Shown: positions 1-9,388, counted from the first letter of the stretch. The stretch is 64,000 bases of DNA from Methanolacinia petrolearia DSM 11571 (GCF_000147875.1 NC_014507.1:744001-808000), one strand, 5' to 3'. Numbers and translations: made by a program. The notes: generated by a model not told the origin, from the letters alone.

Positions 1-825
<825 letters not shown>

Positions 826-901
826 GATAATTCAGCAATTGGCTATACCGCTGAAATCCAGACGAAATCCTTCTGTGCACACACTATACAGTCAGATATT
901 T

Positions 902-939
902 GCAAACGTTCCGGTTCATGACCGGAGTCTGACGTTTGC
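902..939 (+). promoter_or_regulatory. Stem-loop in the 23S-5S spacer overlapping the 5S 5' end
   Basis: GCAAACGT at 902-909 is a perfect inverted match of ACGTTTGC at 932-939, and it encloses a small CCGGT/ACCGG hairpin (911-925). The 3' arm covers the first bases of mature 5S, so this stem and 5S helix I cannot form together. It is probably a precursor structure for 5S processing; that role is inferred. Confidence 0.5.
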
Positions 940-1052
940 GGCCATAGCGGTGGTGTCACACCCGGACCCGTTTCGAACCCGGAAGTTAAGACCACCCACG
1001 CAGGATGCTGTACTGAGATACGCGAGTTCTCGGGAACCATCCCCCGCTGCAA
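936..1052 (+). rRNA. 5S ribosomal RNA
   Basis: The segment contains the canonical archaeal 5S core (GGTGGTGTCACACCCG, then CGAACCCGGAAGTTAAG). The ends are set by helix I: TTGCGGC at 936-942 pairs with GCTGCAA at 1046-1052, with one G-T pair. It lies about 110 bases after the 23S end. A short AATCC/GGATT hairpin (1051-1066) follows at once and may mark the 3' processing site. Confidence 0.92.
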
Positions 1053-1081
1053 TCCCGGTAAGGATTGTGAACTGTTCTACG

Positions 1082-1148
1082 AGAAATTTTGAAGAAGACC
1101 GTAAGGTATGATTGTTTTAATGAAATTTTATAGAAGACCGTAAGGTAT
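1082..1148 (+). repeat. Imperfect 27-bp direct repeat after 5S
   Basis: Two copies at about 1082-1109 and 1122-1148 share GAAATTTT and then AGAAGACCGTAAGGTAT, separated by a short AT-rich spacer. They look like a local tandem duplication in the rRNA 3' flank. No function is evident. Confidence 0.7.
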
Positions 1149-1197
1149 TGAGTAATTTTAAATGATTAATAAGACACTCATGTTTTTGATTGCTTTC

Positions 1198-1236
1198 GTG
1201 ATTTTTTTATTTGAGCTTGAGTTTTGTTTTATTTAA
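1198..1236 (+). terminator. T-rich tract, probable rRNA operon terminator
   Basis: Runs of T at 1201-1207 and 1221-1235 follow the rRNA genes in the sense strand. Archaeal termination typically uses oligo-T tracts in the non-template strand. It is placed by position and composition only. Confidence 0.45.
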
Positions 1237-1242
1237 TAGCAG

Positions 1243-1340
1243 AGAAGGGAGGGGGCACATCCTCCTCCCTTCAACCCTTCCCCTGCTCGCGATAGACGCC
1301 GTCGGGACGGGCAAGCATCCCTCCGGCTCCTCGTGTTTTC
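1243..1340 (+). repeat. Dispersed repeat family 1, module X, copy 1
   Basis: The module starts with a purine-rich GGGAGGGGG block facing a CCTCCTCCC block (an imperfect hairpin). It continues with CGATAG, CGGGACGGGCAAGCATCC and CTCCGGCTCC. The same ordered blocks recur near 36589, 43081, 44272 and in part near 47133. It has no coding potential. Here it precedes module Y; at 36.4 kb the order is reversed. Confidence 0.75.
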
Positions 1341-1389
1341 CCGATGAATCTAATAATTTCACTGTTTAAGAATAATCAGAATAGTAAAT

Positions 1390-1501
1390 CTTCCCGGCCA
1401 AGGCTACCCGGACGGGTAGGCGTCCAGGCCGGGTTATCATCATTGCGAAAGTTCGCGAAGCGAACTGAGCATGGGGCTGTCCCGAAGGGGCTTAAGCCCT
1501 T
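1390..1501 (+). repeat. Dispersed repeat family 1, module Y, copy 1
   Basis: An outer stem CCCGGCC...GGCCGGG encloses CTACCCG/CGGGTAG. It is followed by AGTTCGC-GAA-GCGAACT and a GGGGCTT...AAGCCCT segment. The copy at 36441-36554 keeps the same architecture with compensatory base changes in the third stem. The rest of 1053-1738 shows no convincing gene. Confidence 0.75.
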
Positions 1502-1701
1502 ACAATAATTAAAGCAAAAATAATGAGAAATCCAAAAATAGACCTCAGTCTTTTCAACAATTTTATTGTAGAAAATCATACGAACAAACATTTATTGCCG
1601 ATCAAATCGTATGGGGGCATTAAGGGAGACGTAGTAAACGCAATCTCCTGGCTTTCATTAGGGGGCAGAATAGTACAATCTGTAACCTTTTTGAAAGAAA
1701 T

Positions 1702-1732
1702 CCCTTAATTTCTTTGATAAAATTAAGGGGGG
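1702..1732 (+). promoter_or_regulatory. Hairpin masking the ribosome binding site of the next gene
   Basis: CCCTTAATTT at 1702-1711 is perfectly complementary to AAATTAAGGG at 1720-1729, with an 8-base loop. The 3' arm and the following G-run (1727-1732) are the only Shine-Dalgarno-like sequence before the ATG at 1739. Formation of the stem would occlude ribosome entry, so translation may be conditional. The regulatory role is inferred. Confidence 0.45.
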
Positions 1733-1738
1733 CTCAAA

Positions 1739-2191
1739 ATGAAAGAAGAACATTTGAAATTGGCGGCAGCCAATCTTGGCGAAGGCGTGACCTTCAAGGG
1801 ACTGATGTCGAAAAAAGCTCAACTCAAGCATGGATATGCAAAAGAAGCAAAAGACGTTGCCGGGTGGAATTATGTGGTAAAGGAGGCAGCAAGTGGAGTC
1901 TGCTATTCATATTATGCTGCACAACCCCCGCTTATCGGGATGACCCGGCCTGTTGTCATCAAATGCCCGCTTGGCGTGAGAGCGTTCGACAGCTACAAGA
2001 TCGATTTCAAGGAAGCGATCAATATATTCCATAAACTCGACTGCGGAGATGCATTCACGGAAATGACCCTCTACTATGTATTATATCCGGGTGTGACTGA
2101 ACCCCACTGGTACATCAGATCCGTTACAGGCTGTACTGTTGTAATCGGTGCAGACAGTGGAAAGGTGATGGACCCGATACACAGGGACTAA
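1739..2191 (+). CDS. Conserved hypothetical protein, 150 aa
   Basis: I do not recognise a characterised family. The protein is soluble, without a signal peptide or membrane segment. The N-terminal half is basic (KEEHLKLAAANLGEG, then Lys-rich), and the C-terminal part ends with a pattern like the end of PepSY-type domains (WYIRS...VVIGADSGKVMDP, residues about 118-145). This suggests, without proving, a small PepSY-like alpha/beta fold. The start ATG is 7 bases after a G-rich run at 1727-1732 that sits in a hairpin. The gene stands alone between family 1 repeats and PEP carboxylase. Confidence 0.72.
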   Translation: MKEEHLKLAAANLGEGVTFKGLMSKKAQLKHGYAKEAKDVAGWNYVVKEAASGVCYSYYAAQPPLIGMTRPVVIKCPLGVRAFDSYKIDFKEAINIFHKLDCGDAFTEMTLYYVLYPGVTEPHWYIRSVTGCTVVIGADSGKVMDPIHRD

Positions 2192-2380
2192 ACCTTTCTC
2201 ACTATTTTTTGGATATATAATATTCATTTTAAACAAATCGGACCCGGATATTTCATCAGTTCTAGATTAGAATCCCGGCTCATAGTTTTATAAGACATCT
2301 CCACCGAAAAGATTACATTATTCAAAACGAACCTATATTGTCAACTATGATTTGAAATATGGTTGACAAGAGTATATACC

Positions 2381-3850
2381 ATGTCCGCAGATTATAGCCA
2401 TGTTCCGAGATGCATGAGCACCCAGCATCCGGACAACGTTCACCCGCCTTTCTTTGCCCAAAACCCTGTACTTGAGGGTGAAGACGAGGTGGTTGAGGCC
2501 TATTACGTCTATTCAAATCTCGGGTGCGACGAGCAGATGTGGGACTGCGAGGGGAAGGAAGTCGATAGTTTCGTTGTAAAAAAACTCCTTTCGAGATACG
2601 GTGATTATTTCAGCGAGAGACAGATCGGCAGGGAAAAATTCCTTACACTGAGAGTTCCGAACCCTGAGATCGAGCATACCGAGGGAAAGATCCTGCTTGA
2701 GACTCTCGAAAGCATCCCGAGATCGTTCGACCTGGCAAGTCTGTTCTATAAAAACGACTTCGCCCCGATATTTGAGGTAATCCTCCCGATGACCTCTTCA
2801 TTCGAATCGATCGACAACATCTACCAGTATTACCGTGATTTTGTCGTAGGCAAGAAGGACAAGCGTCTTGGCGGCCGTGATTGCACGATTGCCGACTGGG
2901 TGGGCGACATCAGGCCGGAAAAGATAAACGTAATTCCGCTTTTCGAGGATATGAAGAGCATCCTCAATTCGGATAAGATACTCAGGCGTTATATCGACGG
3001 CAAAAAAATTGATTACCAGAGGGTCTTCTTCGCCCGCTCCGATCCAGCAATGAATTACGGGCTGATCGGCGCAGTCCTCCTGAACAAGATTGGCCTCTAT
3101 AAAGCCGGTGCAGTTTCCGAAGCGACTGGTGTTCCTGTTCTCCCGATCATCGGTGCAGGCTCCGCTCCGTTCAGGGGAAACCTCAGGCCTGATACGATCC
3201 GGCGGACACTTGCCGAATACCCGGGAGCATGGACCTTCACTGTCCAGTCCGCATTCAAGTACGACTACCCGGCGGAAGATGTGCGAAAAGCAGTGGAAGA
3301 ACTTAAAAAAGCGCCTGTAAACCCTGCGCCTGAGATCTCAGAAGAAAGGTGCACAGATATTGTAGAACGCTACTCTGCGGAGTACAACAGGCACCTGAAA
3401 GAGCTTGCAGGACTCGTCAACAGGGTTGCACCCTATGTACCTCAGAGGAGGAAGCGGAAGCTCCATATAGGACTCTTCGGTTACTCCAGGTCTTCCGGCG
3501 ACATCGAACTTCCGAGGGCAATCACATTCACGGCGGCGATGTATTCTATCGGAGTTCCACCTGAGATTCTCGGCCTGTCCGCATTAAAAGAGAACGATAT
3601 GGAATATCTCCATGAAGTCTACGCGAACTTCGAACAGGACATTCTCGATTCACTGAGATACCTGAACCCTGAATCGCCCTATATTCCTGAAGGCATAATG
3701 GAATTTGTCGGCGATCATTTCGATTTCGAAACGAACCCGGATCATACGAATATCACGAATAAAATCATCGCCGATATAACAGGCAACAGCTGCTTCGAGA
3801 TGCAGAACGACATTCTCGCCGCTGCAGGAATCAGGAAATTCATCGGATAA
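2381..3850 (+). CDS. ppcA: Phosphoenolpyruvate carboxylase, archaeal type
   Basis: It carboxylates PEP with bicarbonate to oxaloacetate, feeding the partial TCA pathway and aspartate/glutamate synthesis in methanogens. At 489 aa it has the size of the short archaeal PpcA class, not the roughly 900-aa bacterial enzyme. The family N-terminus is plain (VPRCMSTQHPDN, then LGCDEQMWDCEGKEVD), and the C-terminal part has GLFGYSRSSGDIELPRAI. I prefer the ATG at 2381, which puts the conserved VPRCMSTQHPD at residue 8; an in-frame TTG at 2363 would add six residues. No clear Shine-Dalgarno sequence is seen; TTTATAAG near 2287 may be a TATA box. The gene is convergent with the methyltransferase remnant, with 8 bases between stops. 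Confidence 0.96.
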   Translation: MSADYSHVPRCMSTQHPDNVHPPFFAQNPVLEGEDEVVEAYYVYSNLGCDEQMWDCEGKEVDSFVVKKLLSRYGDYFSERQIGREKFLTLRVPNPEIEHTEGKILLETLESIPRSFDLASLFYKNDFAPIFEVILPMTSSFESIDNIYQYYRDFVVGKKDKRLGGRDCTIADWVGDIRPEKINVIPLFEDMKSILNSDKILRRYIDGKKIDYQRVFFARSDPAMNYGLIGAVLLNKIGLYKAGAVSEATGVPVLPIIGAGSAPFRGNLRPDTIRRTLAEYPGAWTFTVQSAFKYDYPAEDVRKAVEELKKAPVNPAPEISEERCTDIVERYSAEYNRHLKELAGLVNRVAPYVPQRRKRKLHIGLFGYSRSSGDIELPRAITFTAAMYSIGVPPEILGLSALKENDMEYLHEVYANFEQDILDSLRYLNPESPYIPEGIMEFVGDHFDFETNPDHTNITNKIIADITGNSCFEMQNDILAAAGIRKFIG

Positions 3851-3858
3851 ATTAAAAA

Positions 3859-4573
3859 TTATTCTTTTTTCGTGGATGGATATTTTTTCATTATTCCGAA
3901 TAGAAAAAGTGAAATTCTTGATGTAGAGTCGTCATGTTTATCGATTAATACCGGCGGCTCCAGTAATGTCTCGAGCATAAGGCTGCTTTTGTTTAAAAGA
4001 TTCAGGTAATAGGAAACAGGCCGGTGATAATGAGTGGTAGATCCCCAGAAATTATTTTTTTCGGAAGAATGAGACAGGTAATCCGTTATTTTTTTATGCG
4101 TCTTTTTTCCTTTATCATCAGTTTCCCAGTCGCCCAGGTAAAAGCATGGGTGAACAACAGAGAAATAGAAGTATCCCCCGTCAATACTCTTGAAAAATTT
4201 GCTATGGTACTTGAGATGTTTTTAAGATCCATTAAAACCTGGTTGCAGAATATAATGTCGAATTGTTCATCGGAATAGGGTAATTCTTCTTCCAAATCCA
4301 GTAAATCAAATTTTATTTCCAGGTACTTCTCTTTTGCCATCTTCAGCATTTCTGAAGACCCGTCGCATCCGGTTACATCTGCTCCCTGCTCATGAAAAAA
4401 TTCGCATAATATCCGTCTCCGCAACCTGCATCAAGAATACTGAGGCCATGGAGATCACGAACCAATAATGATTTTACATATTTTTTGTTGAATAAGGAAT
4501 AGGGAGAATTTTCCTGTGATCTGGAATATTCGGCTGCAGCCTTGTCCCACTCATTAATAGAATCGTTGTTCAT
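3859..4573 (-). pseudogene. SAM-dependent methyltransferase, broken by two single-base frameshifts
   Basis: Three consecutive frames together give one class I methyltransferase of about 238 residues. Frame 1 (from ATG 4573) carries SAM motif I (ILDAGCGDGYY). After a one-base loss in the A6 run at 4395-4400 the second frame continues with FFHEQGADVTGCDGSSEML and the motif region FDIIFCNQVLMDL. After a second one-base loss in the C5 run at 4175-4179 the third frame gives GYFYFSVVHPCF and runs to the stop at 3859. Both lesions are homopolymer contractions, so sequencing error is a real alternative to gene decay. It starts 22 bases after the alpha/beta hydrolase stop and probably belongs to its operon. 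Confidence 0.85.
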
Positions 4574-4594
4574 GGTATCTCCTGAGTATGTTCT

Positions 4595-5338
4595 TTAACG
4601 GGAAGGATAGCCTGCCGATCCGCCCAGATCCTCTTTCGCCCACGAATCGAATGCCCGGAGCTGTTCATCGGTATGGAAGAAATGCTCTCCGCCTTCGAGA
4701 ACCGTAACCGGCGCTTTGTACCGTGAAGAAAAACCGGAAATTTCTTTCCATTCCGACAGATCATCCTTTGAACCGTAAAGAATCGATGTAGGTGATTTCC
4801 ATTCGAATGAAACCGGATTATCTTTCACGTAGCGGTAATAATTAATGTCCAGGGCCTGGCCGTCAGGGAGCTGAATCCTGCCTTCGCTGTTAAGTCTCTC
4901 TTCGCTTATACCGTTATTTTTCATCATGTTCTCGATAAGTCGTTCCATATTCACTATAGGGGACAGGAACAGGCTTTGCTCCAAATCAAGATCATGATAG
5001 GCAAGGAGGCTGAAATAGGCCCCGATACTGCACGCGAATAAACTGATTTCCGACGAAATCGTTTCTGCATAATCATAGACCGCCTTAAGATCGCTTACGC
5101 AGTTTTCAGGATTACATTCGTAATTATCACCTTGTCGTTCGCCATGCGTAGGGAGATCGAAACTTGGGGCCCGGTAACCGGCGGAGACGGCCGTTTGTGC
5201 TATCATCTCTATGACTGTGTCTTCTTTGCCGGAGCAGTTGCCATGTACCTCGATCAATAACCTGTGGCCTGATTTTCCCCAAAGAACAGCAGGGATCGCA
5301 ATTTCGTTGTTATCTATCTTTATGTACTCTTTATCCAT
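4595..5338 (-). CDS. Alpha/beta-hydrolase fold protein
   Basis: A 247-aa soluble hydrolase. Elements in order: oxyanion region VHGN (residues about 31-34), nucleophile elbow ACSIG with Ser about 104, acidic residue in GSKDD (192-193) and catalytic His in GGEHFFH (219). The elbow has Ala in place of the first Gly of GxSxG, common in esterases and acyl-peptide hydrolase relatives. The substrate is unknown. I chose ATG 5338 over the in-frame TTG at 5344. It is followed 22 bases later by the broken methyltransferase on the same strand, so the two were probably co-transcribed. Confidence 0.85.
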   Translation of the reverse strand: MDKEYIKIDNNEIAIPAVLWGKSGHRLLIEVHGNCSGKEDTVIEMIAQTAVSAGYRAPSFDLPTHGERQGDNYECNPENCVSDLKAVYDYAETISSEISLFACSIGAYFSLLAYHDLDLEQSLFLSPIVNMERLIENMMKNNGISEERLNSEGRIQLPDGQALDINYYRYVKDNPVSFEWKSPTSILYGSKDDLSEWKEISGFSSRYKAPVTVLEGGEHFFHTDEQLRAFDSWAKEDLGGSAGYPSR

Positions 5339-5388
5339 TTTCAATAAAATCCTGGGAAAAAAAATAAAAAATGTTCGATCGACCCGAT

Positions 5389-6450
5389 CTAATCTTTCCT
5401 TAGCTGACCCGCCTTTGCGATCTTATCCTTTATCGCCTTCCTGACTACCTCACGCTTGACAATTATGACTGTCCCAAAGATCCCGAGGAAGATATTGAAG
5501 TAATACAGGATAAGCCTCCACAGGACCACGAATATGCCTACTATTGCAGACGGAACGAAGAGTGCGTAAAGAGACGTAGCCGAGAGTTCTGCGATACCAG
5601 AACTTCCCGGTGTAAGCGGGATCATCATGATTATGGCAATAATAATCTGTGCCACAAACGATTCGACGATATGCGGCCCTTCGCCAAGACCCATCAGTAT
5701 AAGCGAAGCGATGTAGAACTCGGAGAACCAGTAGAGAACTGTGAAGAGAGCTCCCCACATAAGACCTCTTTTCGAGTGGCTCACATAATTCTTCAGGGCG
5801 GAGTTGAAATTGTCGACCTCCTCGTCGATATCTTTTGTAAGCTTCTCAATCTTTTCTGCACGCCAGCGTTTCGTGAACCAGCCTGAGACCTTCTTGATCA
5901 GCCTCTTGAGAAACTCGGGATTCTTAACTGAATATGCAAAGAGAACCACAAACCCGACGATCATCAGCCACATGAAGAGAAGCGGAATCGTTATTGTAAG
6001 ACCAAGCTCTTCCGCACCGATCCACAGGAGAAACATTGCGACTCCCCCTATTATGCCCAGCAGGATGCCGTCAAGAACCCTCTCCATGATGACGATTGCT
6101 GTAGCGTCACCCAGCGGAACGTTGACCCGGTATAGTTCATGTATTCTGACAGGCTCCCCTCCTGCCTGAGAGGGAGTCACTGCTGCGATCAGGAGATTTG
6201 CAAACACCATATTCAGGCAGTGGAGGAACGGGACTTTATATCCCAGTGACAGGGACATCATCTTGATCCTCATGGACCAGAAACACATGGATATCATGTG
6301 CAGTACCAGAGCTGCAATAAGATATACCGGCTTTAACTGCTGAAGATAAGTTATTGTCTGTTCGTCTATGGTAAAATAGAGAACAACTGCAAGAACAATT
6401 ATACTGAATACGATTGAAACCGCAAGCCATTTCCACTGATTCCTGTCCAT
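5389..6450 (-). CDS. Flippase-like integral membrane protein (UPF0104 / LPG synthase TM-region family)
   Basis: A 353-aa polytopic protein with about eight hydrophobic segments and the family hallmark TPSQAGGEPVRI (residues about 91-102), followed by ERVLDG. The family shares its membrane fold with the N-terminal half of MprF and with archaeal AglD-neighbour proteins. Members are proposed to move lipids or lipid-linked sugars across the membrane, but the biochemical role in archaea is not established. The C-terminus is basic and cytoplasmic-like (KREVVRKAIKDKIAKAGQ). It is transcribed alone; 45 bases separate it from the hydrolase start downstream. Confidence 0.88.
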   Translation of the reverse strand: MDRNQWKWLAVSIVFSIIVLAVVLYFTIDEQTITYLQQLKPVYLIAALVLHMISMCFWSMRIKMMSLSLGYKVPFLHCLNMVFANLLIAAVTPSQAGGEPVRIHELYRVNVPLGDATAIVIMERVLDGILLGIIGGVAMFLLWIGAEELGLTITIPLLFMWLMIVGFVVLFAYSVKNPEFLKRLIKKVSGWFTKRWRAEKIEKLTKDIDEEVDNFNSALKNYVSHSKRGLMWGALFTVLYWFSEFYIASLILMGLGEGPHIVESFVAQIIIAIIMMIPLTPGSSGIAELSATSLYALFVPSAIVGIFVVLWRLILYYFNIFLGIFGTVIIVKREVVRKAIKDKIAKAGQLRKD

Positions 6451-6559
6451 ATTTTTAATCCAAATCTCCTGAAAAGTTTAGTCCTGCCACATATAAACCC
6501 TTTAAGGTTCTAACGGATTCATGACGCAATTGGAAAAGATGAATTAATCCATCCAATTT

Positions 6560-7147
6560 TTAAACAGTGAACAGTCTCCTGTCTCCAGTAATGGAGAGGA
6601 TTCCAATGCGAACACCGGCATCCAGCCACCCGTAGCCGTAACTGAAATGCCAGAGCGCAGAAGAAAGGCTGTTGTCACCTTCTTTTTCCTGTTCATAGCC
6701 CCACCCTTCCGTAAGATGCCTCCCGGCAATATCCATGATATCAATCGCTGCAGTAAAGACAGGACTCTCTTTATCCGGTGCGGGTGTGACACCTCTGACG
6801 GCCGAGTCCAGCATGCGGTGATATCTTCCGGTCTTCTCCTCAAGGTGATCATTGAGAGGTTCAGGGATCTCTTCGTCGCAATTCAGAGTTGTGAACCCGA
6901 TATCGGCCATGCACGAGATCAGCCCCGCGTATATCCCGGCATCCAGCCATCCCAGTCCGTATGCATATGATGCAAGGGCGTTTACTTCGTCGCCCGACCC
7001 GAGGAATGTGCCGCCGTCGCTCAGGTAGGCGAGTGCCATTTCGATGATCTCCTCAGCGGCACTGTGCAGCGGTGTATTCTCCGGGGGAGATATCGACGAG
7101 AATTCGATCTTTTCCTTCAGCAGATCCCCTGCGGCTTTGATCTTCAT
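6560..7147 (-). CDS. DUF357 family protein
   Basis: A 195-aa soluble protein containing an internal duplication: [19 protein letters not shown] (about residues 59-77) is echoed by [18 protein letters not shown] near the C-terminus. This GWLDAG signature is that of archaeal DUF357 proteins, helical and of unknown function. The start codon overlaps the dphB stop (ATGA at 7144-7147), so translation is probably coupled to diphthamide synthesis. Whether DUF357 acts in that pathway is not known. Confidence 0.85.
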   Translation of the reverse strand: MKIKAAGDLLKEKIEFSSISPPENTPLHSAAEEIIEMALAYLSDGGTFLGSGDEVNALASYAYGLGWLDAGIYAGLISCMADIGFTTLNCDEEIPEPLNDHLEEKTGRYHRMLDSAVRGVTPAPDKESPVFTAAIDIMDIAGRHLTEGWGYEQEKEGDNSLSSALWHFSYGYGWLDAGVRIGILSITGDRRLFTV

Positions 7148-7896
7148 AATCCTGCAAAAGTTTCGAGGTATTCCTGCTCCATCATATGAAGCTCTCCGGG
7201 AACGATAAGGATGTGAAGCGGATCGCCGAAGTCTGCTGATTTCAGTTTTTCGGCATCGCCTGCGATAACCGCCGGTGCATCCGATCCAGCCCTTGCAATT
7301 CCTATATAGAGCTTAGGGGGAGTTTTGTTCTCCATCCCTGCCATCTGCTCGATAATCTCTATCCCTTCGTTTACAGTCATGAACCTGTCCGGTTTGATAT
7401 CGAGAAAGACAATGGTGTGCAGGTTGTCGTCAAGGTTCTTCAGGATTGTATTGAGAGGAGTCGTAGGGAACCATCCCTTCTCAGGGTAGGGAACGGAGCA
7501 TGATTTCCCGAACCTGTAGTTCTGGAGCCCGGAGAGCCCGCACACCGCACTTTGTATTGACGACGCGTGGATTATTGCAGTTTCTATGCCCTCCCTCATA
7601 GCCCTGATGCGAAGATCCGAATGCGTGGTAGAAACCATTGGATCACCGCCGGTGAGGAACACTGCATCGCCTTTTTTTGCAGCCTCAAGAATTTTTTCAG
7701 GTTCGTTCTCTACATCCTGGCGCCCGAGAATGGTGAGTTTTTTTCCGTAAAGGAGCTCCATTTTTTGAATATTCGTTCCCGTGAGACGCGAGGTGTATGA
7801 CTCAAGAAAAATTTCGTCAGAGTCCCTTATGCGCTCAAGACCTTTTATTGATATATCTTTCTCATCAAAGAGTCCTAATCCGACAAAGTACAGCAT
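7144..7896 (-). CDS. dphB: Diphthine synthase
   Basis: A SAM-dependent methyltransferase that methylates the 3-amino-3-carboxypropyl-histidine of elongation factor 2 on the way to diphthamide. At 250 aa it has the normal archaeal length. The sequence starts with the typical [19 protein letters not shown] and has the tetrapyrrole-methylase-like pattern [12 protein letters not shown] (about residues 84-95) and the [20 protein letters not shown] region. It heads a two-gene unit with the DUF357 gene and is divergent from the cis-prenyltransferase-like gene at 7968. Confidence 0.96.
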   Translation of the reverse strand: MLYFVGLGLFDEKDISIKGLERIRDSDEIFLESYTSRLTGTNIQKMELLYGKKLTILGRQDVENEPEKILEAAKKGDAVFLTGGDPMVSTTHSDLRIRAMREGIETAIIHASSIQSAVCGLSGLQNYRFGKSCSVPYPEKGWFPTTPLNTILKNLDDNLHTIVFLDIKPDRFMTVNEGIEIIEQMAGMENKTPPKLYIGIARAGSDAPAVIAGDAEKLKSADFGDPLHILIVPGELHMMEQEYLETFAGL

Positions 7897-7967
7897 ATTG
7901 TATCCCTTATTTTTCGAAATTCAATTAGTATATATTTATGTAATAAAGAGAAAAAGAATTAGTTAGT

Positions 7968-8627
7968 TTGTGGTTGACTCTTAACCACAGACATACACCG
8001 AACGACTGGAATGTCTTTGGGGCATCAATTGACATGCTTATAAGGCGGTATTACGAAAGCAGGCTGAAGAAGGGGATTATAAATCCTCCCGAATCCGTAT
8101 GCTTCATGCTGACTGACAGGGATGTCGCCGATGCCCCGGAGAAAACCAATGAAGTGGCGAAATGGTGTTGCGATCTTGGGATCAGCCATATCACGTTTCA
8201 TGTCGATACGGACAATCCCGGGGGATTGAAATCTTTCCTTGAAAAGTTAAAAGAGATCTCCGGATTTGCACAGGTAAACATCTATTGTGCAGGTGAGAAA
8301 TTCGTTGCAGGCGAAGGTGCGGACGTCCATGTAGCAATTGGCGTAAGCGGCAGGGAGGAGATTGTTCGCTGCATACGGCACATGGCACAGGAAAAATTAC
8401 ACCCGAAAGACGTCGACGAAGAGATGATCGAGTCCCACCTGAGTTTCAGGTACGAACCCGACCTTGTAATAAAAGCCGGCGGCAGTCACCTGACCGACTT
8501 CCTGATATGGCAGTCGGTGTACTCGGAACTGTTCTTTACCGACGTAAACTGGAGTGAATTCAGAAAAATAGATCTCCTTAGAGCCCTCCGCGATTACCAG
8601 ACAAGAAAAAGGCGTTACGGCAAATAA
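7968..8627 (+). CDS. Non-catalytic cis-prenyltransferase subunit (Nus1/NgBR-like)
   Basis: A 219-aa paralogue of undecaprenyl diphosphate synthase. It keeps the back half of the fold (FLIWQSVYSELFFTDVNW, then FRKIDLLRALRDY). The N-terminal active-site loop DGNRR is absent; the protein begins MWLTLNHRHTPNDW. The last four residues are RYGK, matching the C-terminal RxG motif that human NgBR (RLGK) and homomeric enzymes donate to the active site. Methanosarcina mazei is known to use a heteromeric cis-prenyltransferase, and this gene looks like the equivalent accessory subunit. Its partner would be the gene it overlaps tail to tail (8615-9388), which shares FRKIDLLR. The start is TTG 7968; a TTG at 7974 is possible. 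An AT-rich TATA-like stretch lies just upstream. Confidence 0.82.
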   Translation: MWLTLNHRHTPNDWNVFGASIDMLIRRYYESRLKKGIINPPESVCFMLTDRDVADAPEKTNEVAKWCCDLGISHITFHVDTDNPGGLKSFLEKLKEISGFAQVNIYCAGEKFVAGEGADVHVAIGVSGREEIVRCIRHMAQEKLHPKDVDEEMIESHLSFRYEPDLVIKAGGSHLTDFLIWQSVYSELFFTDVNWSEFRKIDLLRALRDYQTRKRRYGK

Positions 8628-9388
8628 GAGCTGTCTACTCTGTTGCTGAAGACCCTGATACCCCTTAAGAGGTCGATCTTCCGGAATACCGGCCAGTAGG
8701 GTGCACAGAAATATACCGCCGATTCGTTTCCGTTTGCAAGCCAGGGCAGGAAGTTGGATGTCCTTTTGTCGTCCCCGGTCCTTATGATCAGATCCACCGG
8801 AGGGATATTCATGCCGTGATAGAGGTGGGCGTTGATCAGGTCTTCGGTTATATCTTCAGGAGTCAGGACGCCTCTTTCAATATCGTTCAGGATGCTCTTT
8901 GTCGCATGGAGGATCTCGTTTCTGCCGCCGTAGGCGAGAGCAAGATTTATTGTAAAATTGTTGTAGTTTTTTGTGACTTCCTCAACTTTTTCAATCCTTT
9001 TCAGGAGATCTTCCGGAACAAGATCGCGGTCGCCTACCATCTGGAATCGTATCCTGTTCTCGTGAACCCTCTCATCTTCAAGGGTTTCCATGGCTTTTTC
9101 AGTAAAGAGTTTAAACAGCTCGTTCTGCTCGTATTCCGACCTGTTGAAATTTTCGGTGGAAAAGCAGTATAGCGTAAGATGCCTGACGCCGATGTCTCTT
9201 GCCCATTCGAGAACCATATTTGTCTTCTCGGCTCCCATCCTGTGTCCTATCGCTACATCGATCCCTCTCTCTTTTGCATATCTCCTGTTCCCGTCCTGGA
9301 TGATAGCGATATGATCCGGGATATGCCTGCACTGCCCGAGTATACGTCTCTCGTAAAAAGATTCCAGTACCTGTCCCGGCTTTCTCAA
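8615..9388 (-). CDS. uppS: Cis-prenyltransferase catalytic subunit (undecaprenyl diphosphate synthase family)
   Basis: It elongates an allylic diphosphate with cis-isoprene units to give the polyprenyl (dolichyl-type) carrier for glycan assembly at the membrane. The 257-aa protein has the catalytic loop IAIIQDGNRRYAKERG with Asp32, the region LTLYCFSTENFNRS, and the substrate-binding RTGDDKRTSNFLPW. The C-terminus reads VFSNRVDSSYLP, without the RxG motif that homomeric enzymes need. This fits a DHDDS-like subunit that needs the partner encoded at 7968-8627; the two genes overlap by 13 bases at their 3' ends. Its start overlaps the radical SAM stop (ATGA), and it ends the lysS-radical SAM-uppS unit. 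Confidence 0.92.
   Translation of the reverse strand: MRKPGQVLESFYERRILGQCRHIPDHIAIIQDGNRRYAKERGIDVAIGHRMGAEKTNMVLEWARDIGVRHLTLYCFSTENFNRSEYEQNELFKLFTEKAMETLEDERVHENRIRFQMVGDRDLVPEDLLKRIEKVEEVTKNYNNFTINLALAYGGRNEILHATKSILNDIERGVLTPEDITEDLINAHLYHGMNIPPVDLIIRTGDDKRTSNFLPWLANGNESAVYFCAPYWPVFRKIDLLRGIRVFSNRVDSSYLP

Noticed and set aside
839-1111. 90-codon open frame over the 5S gene
   Set aside because: It lies on structural RNA; both 5S helix I strands and the conserved 5S core are inside it.
1523-1708. 61-codon open frame between the repeat and the first gene
   Set aside because: No ribosome site, low-complexity AT-rich composition, and it ends in the hairpin before the real gene.
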